From NCBI GenBank assembly GCA_902464035.1, contig CABQHT010000049.1:1-14268 (forward strand): a stretch of DNA of 14,268 bases, read 5' to 3'. This DNA comes from an uncultured Collinsella sp. (GTDB lineage: Bacteria; Actinomycetota; Coriobacteriia; Coriobacteriales; Coriobacteriaceae). This document shows, piece by piece, positions 5,835 through 13,271 of this stretch (its first letter is position 1; each line of letters opens with the position of its first letter). The notes under the pieces were generated by a model. That model worked only from the letters and a program-made list of their open reading frames with translations, had not been told where the DNA came from and made no database searches. A program made the position numbers and the translations under genes.

Positions 5835-6847
5835 TGGCCGACATCCATATCCTTGTTGCCGACGATGCCGCTGGTCAGCGTCTTGACGCCTATCTGGGCG
5901 CTAATGACGGCTGCCCTACGCGCTCTGCCTGCGCGCATCTGATCGAGGGCGGTGCCGTTGCCGTCAACGGCGAGACATGCCTGTCAAAAAAGTATGCCGT
6001 GCGCTCCGGCGACCGTATTTCGGTCGATTTGCCCGAGCCGCACGATCCCACCGATGTGATTCCCGAGGCCATTCCCCTCGATATCCGCTACGAGGACGAC
6101 TACCTCATCGTGCTCTCCAAGCAGCGCGGTCTGGTGTGCCATCCCGCCCATGGCCACGAGAGCGGCACCCTTGCGAACGCCTTGGTCTATCACTGTGGCA
6201 TTGACCATCTGGGCACCGTGCAGGGCGAGGACCGCCCCGGCATCGTGCATCGCCTGGATCGTGACACCTCGGGCCTTATGCTCGCGGCAAAAGACGACGA
6301 CACCCAGCGCGCGCTCCAGAATCTCATCCGCACGCGCACGCTCGACCGCCGCTACATTACGCTCGTCCACGGCCACATTGCCATGGACGAGGGCACCATT
6401 AACACCGGCATTGCCCGTTCTACGCGCGACCGTGTCAAGATGGCGGTTTCGGACGATCCTTTCGCGCGCCAGGCCATTACGACCTTTAGGGTCCTCGAGC
6501 GCTTCGATTCCACGCGTTTTGACGATGGCTATACGCTTGTCGAGTGCCACCTGTTTACGGGTCGCACGCATCAGATTCGCGTGCACATGCGCCATATCAA
6601 CCACGCCTGCGTGGGCGATCCGCTCTACGGTAAGTGCGATGCGCGTGCCGACCAGGGTTTGACCAGGCAATTCCTCCATTCCTGGCGTGTGGCGTTCGAT
6701 CATCCCGTGACGGGGGAGCACATTGAGTGCCGCGATGAGCTGCCGTGGGATCTCGCCGCCGTTCTGGATGACCTAGCCCCGCGCTCGCTCGGCCGCACTG
6801 CCGCCGGCGACGAAATCGTTCCGCAGCTCGGTCTGCTCGAGGCCTAA
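5834..6847 (+). CDS. rluD: RluA-family 23S rRNA pseudouridine synthase (RluD-like)
   Basis: The 337-residue enzyme has an N-terminal S4 RNA-binding domain (about 14-65, with AGQRLDAYL and RSGDRISVDLP) and a pseudouridine synthase domain. The synthase signature is HRLDRDTSG (139-147), with catalytic Asp142, and the later TGRTHQIRVHM (242-252) is typical of the RluA/RluC/RluD group. It converts uridines of large-subunit rRNA to pseudouridine in the cytosol; the exact sites are inferred from family membership, so RluD rather than RluC is a best guess. The ATG at 5834 overlaps the lspA stop, with AAAGG about 13 bases upstream inside lspA. An in-frame GTG at 5822 sits too close to that site to be the start. 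Confidence 0.92.
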   Translation: MADIHILVADDAAGQRLDAYLGANDGCPTRSACAHLIEGGAVAVNGETCLSKKYAVRSGDRISVDLPEPHDPTDVIPEAIPLDIRYEDDYLIVLSKQRGLVCHPAHGHESGTLANALVYHCGIDHLGTVQGEDRPGIVHRLDRDTSGLMLAAKDDDTQRALQNLIRTRTLDRRYITLVHGHIAMDEGTINTGIARSTRDRVKMAVSDDPFARQAITTFRVLERFDSTRFDDGYTLVECHLFTGRTHQIRVHMRHINHACVGDPLYGKCDARADQGLTRQFLHSWRVAFDHPVTGEHIECRDELPWDLAAVLDDLAPRSLGRTAAGDEIVPQLGLLEA

Positions 6848-6865
6848 CCAGTATTAGGTGGTTTC

Positions 6866-6892
6866 TTGAACTCGGTTAGCCTACGGTAAGAT
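6866..6892 (+). promoter_or_regulatory. Candidate promoter of the glycosyltransferase gene
   Basis: TTGAAC (6866-6871) and TAAGAT (6887-6892) lie 15 bases apart in the 82-base gap after rluD. The spacing is short, so this is tentative; TATAC just after it is another possible -10. Confidence 0.3.
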
Positions 6893-6929
6893 ATACGGTT
6901 GTTTACGTAACGCGTTCTCGGGAGCCTGC

Positions 6930-8225
6930 ATGCTCGCCTTTTTACAAACCAACACACCCATCGTGATCTTCAACCAGATTGTGGTTACGCTGCTCACGGT
7001 CTGCTTTCTGTACCAGGTGGTCTTCTTTGTCATTGGCGCTCTTCGTGGCGAGGTCGCGCCTCCCAAGGCCAAAAAACTCCACCGCTATGCCTTCTTCATT
7101 GCGGCGCATAACGAGGAGGCCGTGATCGCCAATCTCGTACGCTCTATCAAGGATCAGGACTATCCGTCCGAGCTCATCGAGGTCTTCGTGGTCGCCGATG
7201 CTTGCACCGACAACACGGCGCAGCTCGCGCGCGAGGCCGGTGCCATTGTTTACGAGCGCAATGACCTGGCCCGCAAGGGCAAGAGCTGGGTCATGGACTT
7301 TGGTTTCGATCGCATTCTCAACGAGTATCCCGACACGTTTGAGGGCTACTTTATCTTCGATGCCGACAATGTTATCTCCCGCGATTACGTCTCCAAGATG
7401 AATGATGCCTTTGACCAGGGCTTTCATGTGGTCACGAGCTATCGTAACTCCAAGAACTTCGGCAGTTCGTGGATTTCCTCTGCCAACGCCACCTGGTATT
7501 TGCGTGAGGCCCGCTTCCTCAACAACGCGCGCAACATCTGCAAGACGTCCTGCGCCGTCTCGGGCTCGGGCTACCTTATCTCCGCCAGTGTTATCGAGGG
7601 CATGCACGGCTGGCAGTTCCATACACTGACCGAGGACATCCAGTTCACCACGTTCTGCGCCATTCACGGCATCCGCATCGGTTATGCGCCGGCGGAGTTC
7701 TTTGACGAGCAGCCGGTGACGTTTAAGGCGTCCTGGAAACAGCGCATGCGCTGGACCAAGGGCTTCTACCAGGTCTTTTTTACCTACGGCAAGCATCTGG
7801 TCAAGTCGACGTTCCGCTATCATCGCTTTGCCGCATATGACATGTTTATGACCATCGCTCCGGGCATGCTGCTGTCCCTGATCTCTATGCTCGCCAATGC
7901 GACGTTCCTGATCGTGGGTGGCCTTTCGCATGGTTTCTTGGCTACCGAGGTCGAGATGCAGGCTTGTGCCGCCTCGCTTATCATGACGTTCGTGATGATG
8001 TACCAGACCTTCTTTATCCTGGCGCTGCTCACGACCATCTTTGAGTACAAGCACATTCATTGCGCTCAAAAGTGGCGCCTGGTGACCAACCTGTTTACCT
8101 TCCCGATCTTTATGTTCAGCTATATCCCCATCACGGTTGCCGCGCTGTTCCTGAAGGTCGACTGGGTTCCTACCCAACATGCCGTAAACGTTACCCTCGA
8201 CGAGGTCATGCAAGGCGCCAAATAA
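6930..8225 (+). CDS. Membrane-bound family 2 glycosyltransferase
   Basis: The 431 residues have a hydrophobic N-terminal segment (about 11-37), a cytosolic GT-A catalytic domain and three or four C-terminal membrane segments (about 302-331, 346-372, 387-409). Catalytic landmarks of GT2 enzymes are present in order: AHNEE (59-63), Asp90 in VVADACTDNT, the DAD metal site (144-146), TED (234-236) and QRMRW (271-275, the QxxRW motif). The last motif is typical of synthases such as hyaluronan, chitin or cellulose synthase and of N-acetylglucosaminyltransferases. It probably transfers a sugar from a nucleotide donor to a cell-surface glycan or lipid acceptor; neither donor nor acceptor can be deduced. 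The ATG follows GGGAG by 5 bases. No other polysaccharide gene is adjacent. Its own promoter candidate and strong terminator suggest a single-gene transcript. Confidence 0.88.
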   Translation: MLAFLQTNTPIVIFNQIVVTLLTVCFLYQVVFFVIGALRGEVAPPKAKKLHRYAFFIAAHNEEAVIANLVRSIKDQDYPSELIEVFVVADACTDNTAQLAREAGAIVYERNDLARKGKSWVMDFGFDRILNEYPDTFEGYFIFDADNVISRDYVSKMNDAFDQGFHVVTSYRNSKNFGSSWISSANATWYLREARFLNNARNICKTSCAVSGSGYLISASVIEGMHGWQFHTLTEDIQFTTFCAIHGIRIGYAPAEFFDEQPVTFKASWKQRMRWTKGFYQVFFTYGKHLVKSTFRYHRFAAYDMFMTIAPGMLLSLISMLANATFLIVGGLSHGFLATEVEMQACAASLIMTFVMMYQTFFILALLTTIFEYKHIHCAQKWRLVTNLFTFPIFMFSYIPITVAALFLKVDWVPTQHAVNVTLDEVMQGAK

Positions 8226-8233
8226 ACACAACC

Positions 8234-8280
8234 AAAACCACCACAAAGGGACAGACGCCTTTGTGGTGGTTTTTGCTTTT
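8234..8280 (+). terminator. Terminator of the glycosyltransferase gene
   Basis: Arms 8234-8249 (AAAACCACCACAAAGG) and 8258-8273 form a perfect 16-bp stem with an 8-base loop (GACAGACG), followed by TGCTTTT. It lies 8 bases past the stop codon. The stem, and the GACAG of the loop, match the minus-strand terminator of gldA at 587-629. Confidence 0.92.
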
Positions 8281-8292
8281 GAGCAGCTGCTC
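8281..8292. other. Perfect 12-bp palindrome before the peptidase-like gene
   Basis: GAGCAGCTGCTC is its own reverse complement. It lies between the preceding terminator and the GGAGGT ribosome site (8295-8300) of the prepilin peptidase-like gene. It could be an operator or a short hairpin near the ribosome site, or chance. Confidence 0.3.
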
Positions 8293-8305
8293 ATGGAGGT
8301 GCACG

Positions 8306-8728
8306 ATGTTCTACATCCCATTTTGGATCTGCGTCTTTGCCGGTGCGGTGGTTGATGCCCGTGAGCGGCGGTTTCCCAATGAGCTTGCTGGCGCGTGCGC
8401 CGTGGCGGCGTTTGCGGGCGTTTGGCTCGACCTCGGTTTGAACACAACGCTTGACCACGCAGGTCTTGCCGTCATCGTGTATCTTGCCCTCGTTCTGACT
8501 GAGTCCCTCTGGCGTCGTCTTCGCCAAATCCCGGGCATCGGCATGGGAGATGCCAAGGCACTCTTCGCGCTTTGCACGCTCGACCCTATGGGTGGCATCG
8601 TGGCATTTGCCGCCGCGCTCCTGGTCCTTGCCCTCTCCTGCCTCATCACAAAATCGCGCTCCCTGCCATTGCTCCCGTTTTTGGTGCCGATTTTTGCCAT
8701 AATCGAGGTTGTGGGCTGCACTTTGTAA
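8306..8728 (+). CDS. Short A24-family prepilin peptidase-like membrane protein
   Basis: The 140-residue protein is very hydrophobic, with about four membrane segments. It carries both catalytic aspartates of type IV prepilin peptidases: Asp17 in VVDARERRFPN, and Asp82 in the GIGMGDAK motif (the GxGD signature). The N-terminal methyltransferase domain of full PilD enzymes is missing, as in the TadV/CpaA branch. By family knowledge it would cut the leader of type IV pilin-like proteins at the inner face of the membrane. No pilin or pilus assembly gene is in the window, so its substrate is unknown. The ATG at 8306 follows GGAGGT by 5 bases, and the stop (8726-8728) precedes the dGTPase start by 31 bases, which allows co-transcription. 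Confidence 0.8.
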   Translation: MFYIPFWICVFAGAVVDARERRFPNELAGACAVAAFAGVWLDLGLNTTLDHAGLAVIVYLALVLTESLWRRLRQIPGIGMGDAKALFALCTLDPMGGIVAFAAALLVLALSCLITKSRSLPLLPFLVPIFAIIEVVGCTL

Positions 8729-8759
8729 CCGATTGCGCATCCTTCTTAAGGAGCATGCC

Positions 8760-10007
8760 ATGGCAACTAATCAAGAAACGGCCGTCATTAAGGCGCGCAT
8801 GGACCGTATTCCCTCGGCGTTGTCGCCCGAACTTTTCGAGCGCATTGCCACCGATCGTGCTTCGGGCTATGTTAACCCGTATCGTTGCAACGACGATCAG
8901 GTCATTCGTCGTATTGATCGCGCCTCCGACAAAGGCACGCTTATGCGTCCGGCGTTTATGCGCGATACCGAAAAGATACTTCATCTTCCGGCGTACACCC
9001 GTTATGCAGGCAAAACGCAGGTCTTTAGCTTCCGTAGCAATGACGATCTGTCACGCCGCGGTTTGCACGTACAGCTTGTCTCCCGCATTGCGCGCGATAT
9101 CGGTCGCGCCCTGGGGCTCAATTGCGATCTGATCGAGGCGATTGGCCTGGGCCACGACTTGGGCCACACGCCTTTCGGCCATGCCGGTGAGCGTTTTCTC
9201 AACGATATCCATCATGAGCGCACGGGTCGCTACTTTTTCCATAACGTTCAGTCGGTCCGCGTGCTCGACGCCCTGTATGGCCGCAACGTGTCGCTCCAGA
9301 CGCTCGACGGCGTGCTATGCCACAACGGCGAGTACGAACAGCGTGTTTTTGAGCTTTCGGACATGGGTTCCTTTGACCAGTTCGACCGAACCGTCGAGGA
9401 ATGCATTGCCACAGGCTATAGCGCGATTGAGCACCTGCGTCCCATGACGCTCGAGGGCTGTGTGGTGCGTATCTCGGATATCCTCGCCTACGTCGGTCGT
9501 GATCGTCAGGACGCCATTGCCGCGGGCCTGCTGTCGCCCGACGCTTTTGACGATGGTCGGGGCGGCGCCTATAACAGCTGGATTCTCACGCACGCTTCCA
9601 TCGATATCGTTGAGCATAGCTACGGCAAACCGCGTATCGAGATGAGCGAGGACCTGTTTGAGGAGATCCGCCGAGCCAAGCGCGAGAACTACGAGAAGAT
9701 CTATAGCAAGGGCGGTATCGAAGGCGATTCCGAGGAGGAGCTGCGTGAGGCGTTCGAAAAGCTCTACGACCGTTGCCTGCAGGATATAAACGAGGGTGAC
9801 GAGTCCTCCTACATCTTTAAGCACCACATTTCGCGTATTGACCAGCAGCTTTCCTATTATGGCCGCATCTATGCTTGGCAGGACGACAAGGATCAGACTG
9901 TCGTCGATTACATCGCAAGCATGACGGATGGTTATTTCTGCGAGCTGACGAGCAAATTGTTCCCAGGTCTAAAGTTTCCGCACCGCACCTATATTAACGA
10001 ACGGTAG
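8760..10007 (+). CDS. dgt: Deoxyguanosinetriphosphate triphosphohydrolase-like HD protein
   Basis: The 415-residue protein is an HD-domain metal-dependent hydrolase of the dGTPase family, expected to split dNTPs into deoxynucleoside and triphosphate and so adjust dNTP pools. The metal ligands appear as His103 (GLHVQ), His132-Asp133 (GLGHDLGHTPFGHAGE) and Asp240 (VRISDILAYVGRD). The HDLGHTPFGHAGE block is diagnostic of this family. The start at 8760 has AAGGAG 6 bases upstream. A 45-base gap separates the annotated ends from the first possible rarA start codon. In other Gram-positives this gene often precedes dnaG and rpoD; here rarA follows. The family call is firm; nucleotide preference is not known. 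Confidence 0.9.
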   Translation: MATNQETAVIKARMDRIPSALSPELFERIATDRASGYVNPYRCNDDQVIRRIDRASDKGTLMRPAFMRDTEKILHLPAYTRYAGKTQVFSFRSNDDLSRRGLHVQLVSRIARDIGRALGLNCDLIEAIGLGHDLGHTPFGHAGERFLNDIHHERTGRYFFHNVQSVRVLDALYGRNVSLQTLDGVLCHNGEYEQRVFELSDMGSFDQFDRTVEECIATGYSAIEHLRPMTLEGCVVRISDILAYVGRDRQDAIAAGLLSPDAFDDGRGGAYNSWILTHASIDIVEHSYGKPRIEMSEDLFEEIRRAKRENYEKIYSKGGIEGDSEEELREAFEKLYDRCLQDINEGDESSYIFKHHISRIDQQLSYYGRIYAWQDDKDQTVVDYIASMTDGYFCELTSKLFPGLKFPHRTYINER

Positions 10008-10022
10008 TTCGTATCCTTTCGG

Positions 10023-10028
10023 TATACT
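10023..10028 (+). promoter_or_regulatory. Possible -10 element upstream of rarA
   Basis: TATACT lies in the gap between dgt and rarA, but no recognisable -35 stands 16-18 bases upstream. If used, transcription would start near 10035. Confidence 0.25.
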
Positions 10029-10067
10029 GTTGGTCAACAACGATTTTGATTGATGCACGGGATGGCT

Positions 10068-11417
10068 ATGGACGACCTTTTTTCTGCTTCGACGCGCGAG
10101 CGCTCTTTTCAGAATGCCCCGCTTGCGGTGCGTATGCGCCCCAATTCGCTCGACGAGTATGTGGGCCAGCAAAAGGCCGTCGGTAAGGGCTCGTGGCTGC
10201 GCGCCGCGATTGAGCATGACGTGCTGTCGAGCGTGATTCTGTACGGCCCGGCTGGCACGGGCAAGACGACGCTGGCCCACATTATCGCCAACCATACCAA
10301 GAGCGAGTTTGTCGAGGTCAGCGCCGTGACGGGCACCGTGAAGGACTTGCGCCGCGTGATTGACGAGGCCAAGACGCGCCTGAATACCTACGACCGTCGC
10401 ACCATTCTATTCATCGACGAGATTCATCGCTTTTCGAAGTCGCAACAGGATGCGTTGCTGCATGCGGTTGAGAACCGTACCGTCATTATGATCGGCGCCA
10501 CGACCGAGAACCCGTACTTCGAGGTCAACTCAGCACTGTTGTCGCGTGGCCGCGTGGTAGAGCTTGAGCATCTTAAAGACGAGGATATCGCTACGCTCAT
10601 TGAGCGTGCGCTCGAGGCACCGCAGGGTTTAAACGGTAAGTTCTCAGCCGATGATGATGCGGTTAAGACCATCTGCACTCTGGCTGCGGGCGACGCTCGC
10701 TCGGCGCTCACGACGCTCGAGCTTGCGAGCGAGATCGCCGTCACGCGTCCCGATACCGAGGGGACGCCGGCTCCGGCGGCGGGGGAGCGCTATCCCATCA
10801 CCGTGGATGACGTAAAGATTGCCAATCCGCGTCGTGGCTTTACCTATGACAAAAACGGCGACATGCACTACGACATTATCAGTGCGTTCATCAAGTCAAT
10901 GCGCGGCAGTGACCCCGATGCCACGATCTATTGGCTTGCGCGCATGATCGACGCGGGGGAGGACCCCAAGTTTATCGCCCGCCGCATTATGATTCAGGCT
11001 TCTGAGGATGTTGGCAACGCCGATCCGCAGGCGCTTTTGGTGGCGCATGCCGCATTTAAGTCTGCCGAGGTCATTGGCTATCCCGAGTGCCGCATTAACC
11101 TGGCTCAGGCTGCACTCTATGTGTGCTTGGCGCCTAAATCCAACGCGTGCGAGGCTTCGATCGATGCGGCGCTGGCCGATATCCATAGTAGCGGATTGCG
11201 CGAGGTGCCCAGTTATCTTCGCGATCGTCACCGTCCCGGCAGCGACGAGTACGGTGTATACAAGTACCCACACGATTATCCCGAAGGTTGGGTCGACCAG
11301 CGCTATTTGCCCGAAGGCCTGGAGCGTGGTGCCTTTTGGCAGCCTGCCGGCCGCGGTTGGGAAGAATGGCGTGTGGAGCAAAGCGAGCGCGACCGTAGCG
11401 GGAATGCACCGAAGTAG
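10068..11417 (+). CDS. rarA: Replication-associated recombination protein A (AAA+ ATPase)
   Basis: The 449-residue protein (also called MgsA; WRNIP1 in eukaryotes) is a AAA+ ATPase related to clamp-loader subunits that acts at stalled replication forks. The Walker A motif GPAGTGKT is at 60-67, Walker B with DEIH is at 117-120, and IGATTENP is the sensor 1 region. The C-terminal tetramerisation part contains the family-specific block running from RRGFTYDKNGDMHYD to RRIMIQASEDVGNADP. I chose the ATG at 10068 because GGGA precedes it by about 5 bases. In-frame ATGs at 10062 and 10053 are also possible and would add 2 or 5 residues. No terminator is evident between it and the DUF948 gene about 100 bases downstream. 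Confidence 0.95.
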   Translation: MDDLFSASTRERSFQNAPLAVRMRPNSLDEYVGQQKAVGKGSWLRAAIEHDVLSSVILYGPAGTGKTTLAHIIANHTKSEFVEVSAVTGTVKDLRRVIDEAKTRLNTYDRRTILFIDEIHRFSKSQQDALLHAVENRTVIMIGATTENPYFEVNSALLSRGRVVELEHLKDEDIATLIERALEAPQGLNGKFSADDDAVKTICTLAAGDARSALTTLELASEIAVTRPDTEGTPAPAAGERYPITVDDVKIANPRRGFTYDKNGDMHYDIISAFIKSMRGSDPDATIYWLARMIDAGEDPKFIARRIMIQASEDVGNADPQALLVAHAAFKSAEVIGYPECRINLAQAALYVCLAPKSNACEASIDAALADIHSSGLREVPSYLRDRHRPGSDEYGVYKYPHDYPEGWVDQRYLPEGLERGAFWQPAGRGWEEWRVEQSERDRSGNAPK

Positions 11418-11517
11418 CTGCTGATAATTTTGTCCCACGTTGCTGCTCTTGGCATGTTCGGCCCCCTTTGGGGTACCATGGAAAGCGTCTGTATTTCGAT
11501 TCCTTTGGGAGGCTTGT

Positions 11518-12108
11518 ATGAGTCCCATTCAAATCGCCTTGCTGCTGCTCGCCGTTGCCGGCGTGTGGGCTATCGTTGAGCTTGCGCTCACCCTGCGCAA
11601 AACCCGCACCGTTGTCGACTCGCTCGACAAGACGGTAACCGACCTCAACAATACGATTGCCGAGGCGCAGCCGGTGGTGGCAAAGCTCGACGGCGCCGTC
11701 GACGAGCTTACGCCGGCACTTGCCCAGATTGAGCCGCTGCTTAAGTCGAGCAAGACCGCCGTCGACGCCCTTACCTCTAATCTCGTAGAAGTTGAGGCCG
11801 TGGTTCGCGACATTTCCGAGGTTACAGGCAGCATGGCAGAGGCCAGCAATGCTGTGTCGAGCGTGACTGATTCTGCGGCAGGTGCCGTGCAGAAACTCAT
11901 TAACAAGGTGAAGGCTCCCGCGACCGACGCCGAGCGTAAGCTTTCCGCTGCCGCCGAAGCCGAGCAGCCGACCGAGCGCGTTCTGATTGGCGAAGCTGGG
12001 GACGAGGCCGCCGCGGGCGACGATTATGGCCAGAAGCCTGTTGGCAAGCCGACTCAGTATTACACCTACACACCCGCCCAGACCTCCGAGGAGTCCTGCG
12101 ATGAGTAG
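11518..12108 (+). CDS. DUF948 family membrane-anchored coiled-coil protein
   Basis: The 196 residues start with one membrane segment (about 5-25), followed by a long helical region (30-140) rich in regularly spaced hydrophobics, typical of the DUF948 family. The C-terminal 50 residues are acidic and low complexity, ending in a Tyr/Thr-rich stretch (YYTYTPAQT). The family has no established function; its fold recalls chemotaxis-receptor or phage tape-measure style helices. The ATG at 11518 has GGGAGG 5 bases upstream. It overlaps the next gene by 8 bases, so it heads a four-gene operon with the anti-sigma-like, sigma and AI-2E genes. A weak promoter candidate (TTGGCA 11449-11454, TACCAT 11474-11479, spacer 19) lies just upstream. 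Confidence 0.8.
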   Translation: MSPIQIALLLLAVAGVWAIVELALTLRKTRTVVDSLDKTVTDLNNTIAEAQPVVAKLDGAVDELTPALAQIEPLLKSSKTAVDALTSNLVEVEAVVRDISEVTGSMAEASNAVSSVTDSAAGAVQKLINKVKAPATDAERKLSAAAEAEQPTERVLIGEAGDEAAAGDDYGQKPVGKPTQYYTYTPAQTSEESCDE

Positions 12109-12478
12109 CGAAGCAACCTGCCCCATCACGCTGACCGTTGCCGGGGACCCGCGTCTGGCGCGCCTGGTGCGTATGACGGCCGCCAACGTTGGTGCGCTGT
12201 GCTCCATGTCCGTCGATCGCATCGAGGATATTCGTATGGCGTCCGAGGAAGCGTTCATCTTTGGCTGCACGGCGGTTAATTCCGATGACATTACGATTAG
12301 GTTCGATGTCGACGAGTCTCACGTTGGCATGACCTTTACCTTTGGCGATCAGGCCTCTGTCGACGAGGATGACCAGGCTGCCGTGTATGCCGAGCTCATT
12401 TTGGCGAGCGTGTGCGATTCCTACGAAAAGACTTCGGCGCCCTTAACGCTTTCCCTCGACCTCAAGGCGGATATCTAA
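12101..12478 (+). CDS. Anti-sigma-factor-like protein (RsbW/SpoIIAB-type ATPase fold, degenerate)
   Basis: The 125-residue size, the position directly before a SigB/SigF-type sigma gene and the segment DRIEDIRMASEEAFIFGC (39-56) point to the RsbW/SpoIIAB family, which normally binds and holds a sigma factor and phosphorylates an antagonist. The N-box Glu is present (Glu49 or Glu50). The Asn normally four residues later is Phe54, and no DxGxG motif is visible in the C-terminal half, which is acidic (SVDEDDQ). I infer that it may bind the sigma factor but is probably a poor kinase. The ATG at 12101 lies within the DUF948 gene, with GAGGAG 7 bases upstream. The sigma gene starts one base after its stop. 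Family assignment rests on weak similarity plus context. Confidence 0.65.
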   Translation: MSSEATCPITLTVAGDPRLARLVRMTAANVGALCSMSVDRIEDIRMASEEAFIFGCTAVNSDDITIRFDVDESHVGMTFTFGDQASVDEDDQAAVYAELILASVCDSYEKTSAPLTLSLDLKADI

Positions 12479-12479
12479 T

Positions 12480-13271
12480 ATGACCGAACGTTCCCGGAGC
12501 GGTAAGACCGCTTGGGACAAGGAGAAAACCCGCGAGCTGTTTCGTCGCTATAAAGAGACCGGTGATCCGGACGCTCGTGAGCAGCTCGTCATGTCCCATA
12601 TGAACCTGGTAAGGTTTCTTGCCAACAAATTTAAGAACCGCGGCGAGCCGCTCGACGACCTGATGCAGGTTGGTTATCTGGGCCTGCTCAAGGCGATTGA
12701 TCGTTTTGACCCCGAGCGCGGTCTCGAGTTCACCACGTTTGCCACGCCCACCATTCTGGGCGAGATCAAGCGTCATTTCCGCGATAAGGGCTGGAGCGTG
12801 CGCGTTCCGCGCCGTCTGCAGGAGCTCTCGGCTAAGGTTAACCAGGCCACCGACAAGCTCACCAACGAGTTGCAACGCTCGCCCAAGGTTGAGGAAATTG
12901 CCGAGTTCCTTGGCGTGACCGTCGATGAGGTGCTCGAAGCCATGGAATCGTCGTCGGCCTATACGTCGGTGCCCATCGAGGCTCCCGGAGCGTCCGATTC
13001 CGATGATGCACCCTCGATTCTCGACCGCTATGCTGATGACGACAATGAGCTCGACTTCACCGATGACCGCCTGGTGATCGAGGAAGCCATCCGCGATTTC
13101 TCGCCGCGCGAGCGCGAGGTGATTGAGCTGCGCTTTGTGAAGGGCATGACCCAGATCGAGATCGCTAAGAAGCTGGGCATCTCGCAGGTGCAGGTCTCGC
13201 GCCTGCTGCGCCGCACCCTCAAGAAGATTCAGGATAAGATCGACCCCGACGGAGTGATGGTTCGTTCATGA
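12480..13271 (+). CDS. SigB/SigF/SigG-type RNA polymerase sigma factor (group 3)
   Basis: The 263 residues show sigma regions 2, 3 and 4 without region 1. Region 2 holds DDLMQVGYLGLLKAIDRFDP and then FTTFATPTILGEIKRHFRDK (59-103). Region 3 is about 110-160, including VPRRLQELSAKVNQ. An acidic linker (170-196) follows, then region 4 (about 205-251), with a helix-turn-helix around GMTQIEIAKKLGISQVQVSRLL. The pattern is that of the stress and sporulation sigma factors of Firmicutes and Actinobacteria. It would direct RNA polymerase to a dedicated promoter set, probably a stress or surface regulon; no target is evident in the window. AAGGCGG lies about 10 bases before the ATG. Its stop overlaps the AI-2E start (ATGA), so expression is coupled to both neighbours. 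Confidence 0.93.
   Translation: MTERSRSGKTAWDKEKTRELFRRYKETGDPDAREQLVMSHMNLVRFLANKFKNRGEPLDDLMQVGYLGLLKAIDRFDPERGLEFTTFATPTILGEIKRHFRDKGWSVRVPRRLQELSAKVNQATDKLTNELQRSPKVEEIAEFLGVTVDEVLEAMESSSAYTSVPIEAPGASDSDDAPSILDRYADDDNELDFTDDRLVIEEAIRDFSPREREVIELRFVKGMTQIEIAKKLGISQVQVSRLLRRTLKKIQDKIDPDGVMVRS

Noticed and set aside
6843..6858. CCTAA/TTAGG hairpin after rluD as a terminator
   Set aside because: Only 5 A/T-rich base pairs and no continuous T-run follow.
8698..8703. CATAAT as a -10 element for dgt
   Set aside because: It lies inside the 3' end of the peptidase-like gene and has no -35 hexamer at 16-18 bases; chance is likely.
11462..11473. CCCC-TTT-GGGG hairpin between rarA and the DUF948 gene as a terminator
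   Set aside because: The stem is very short and no T-tract follows on either strand.
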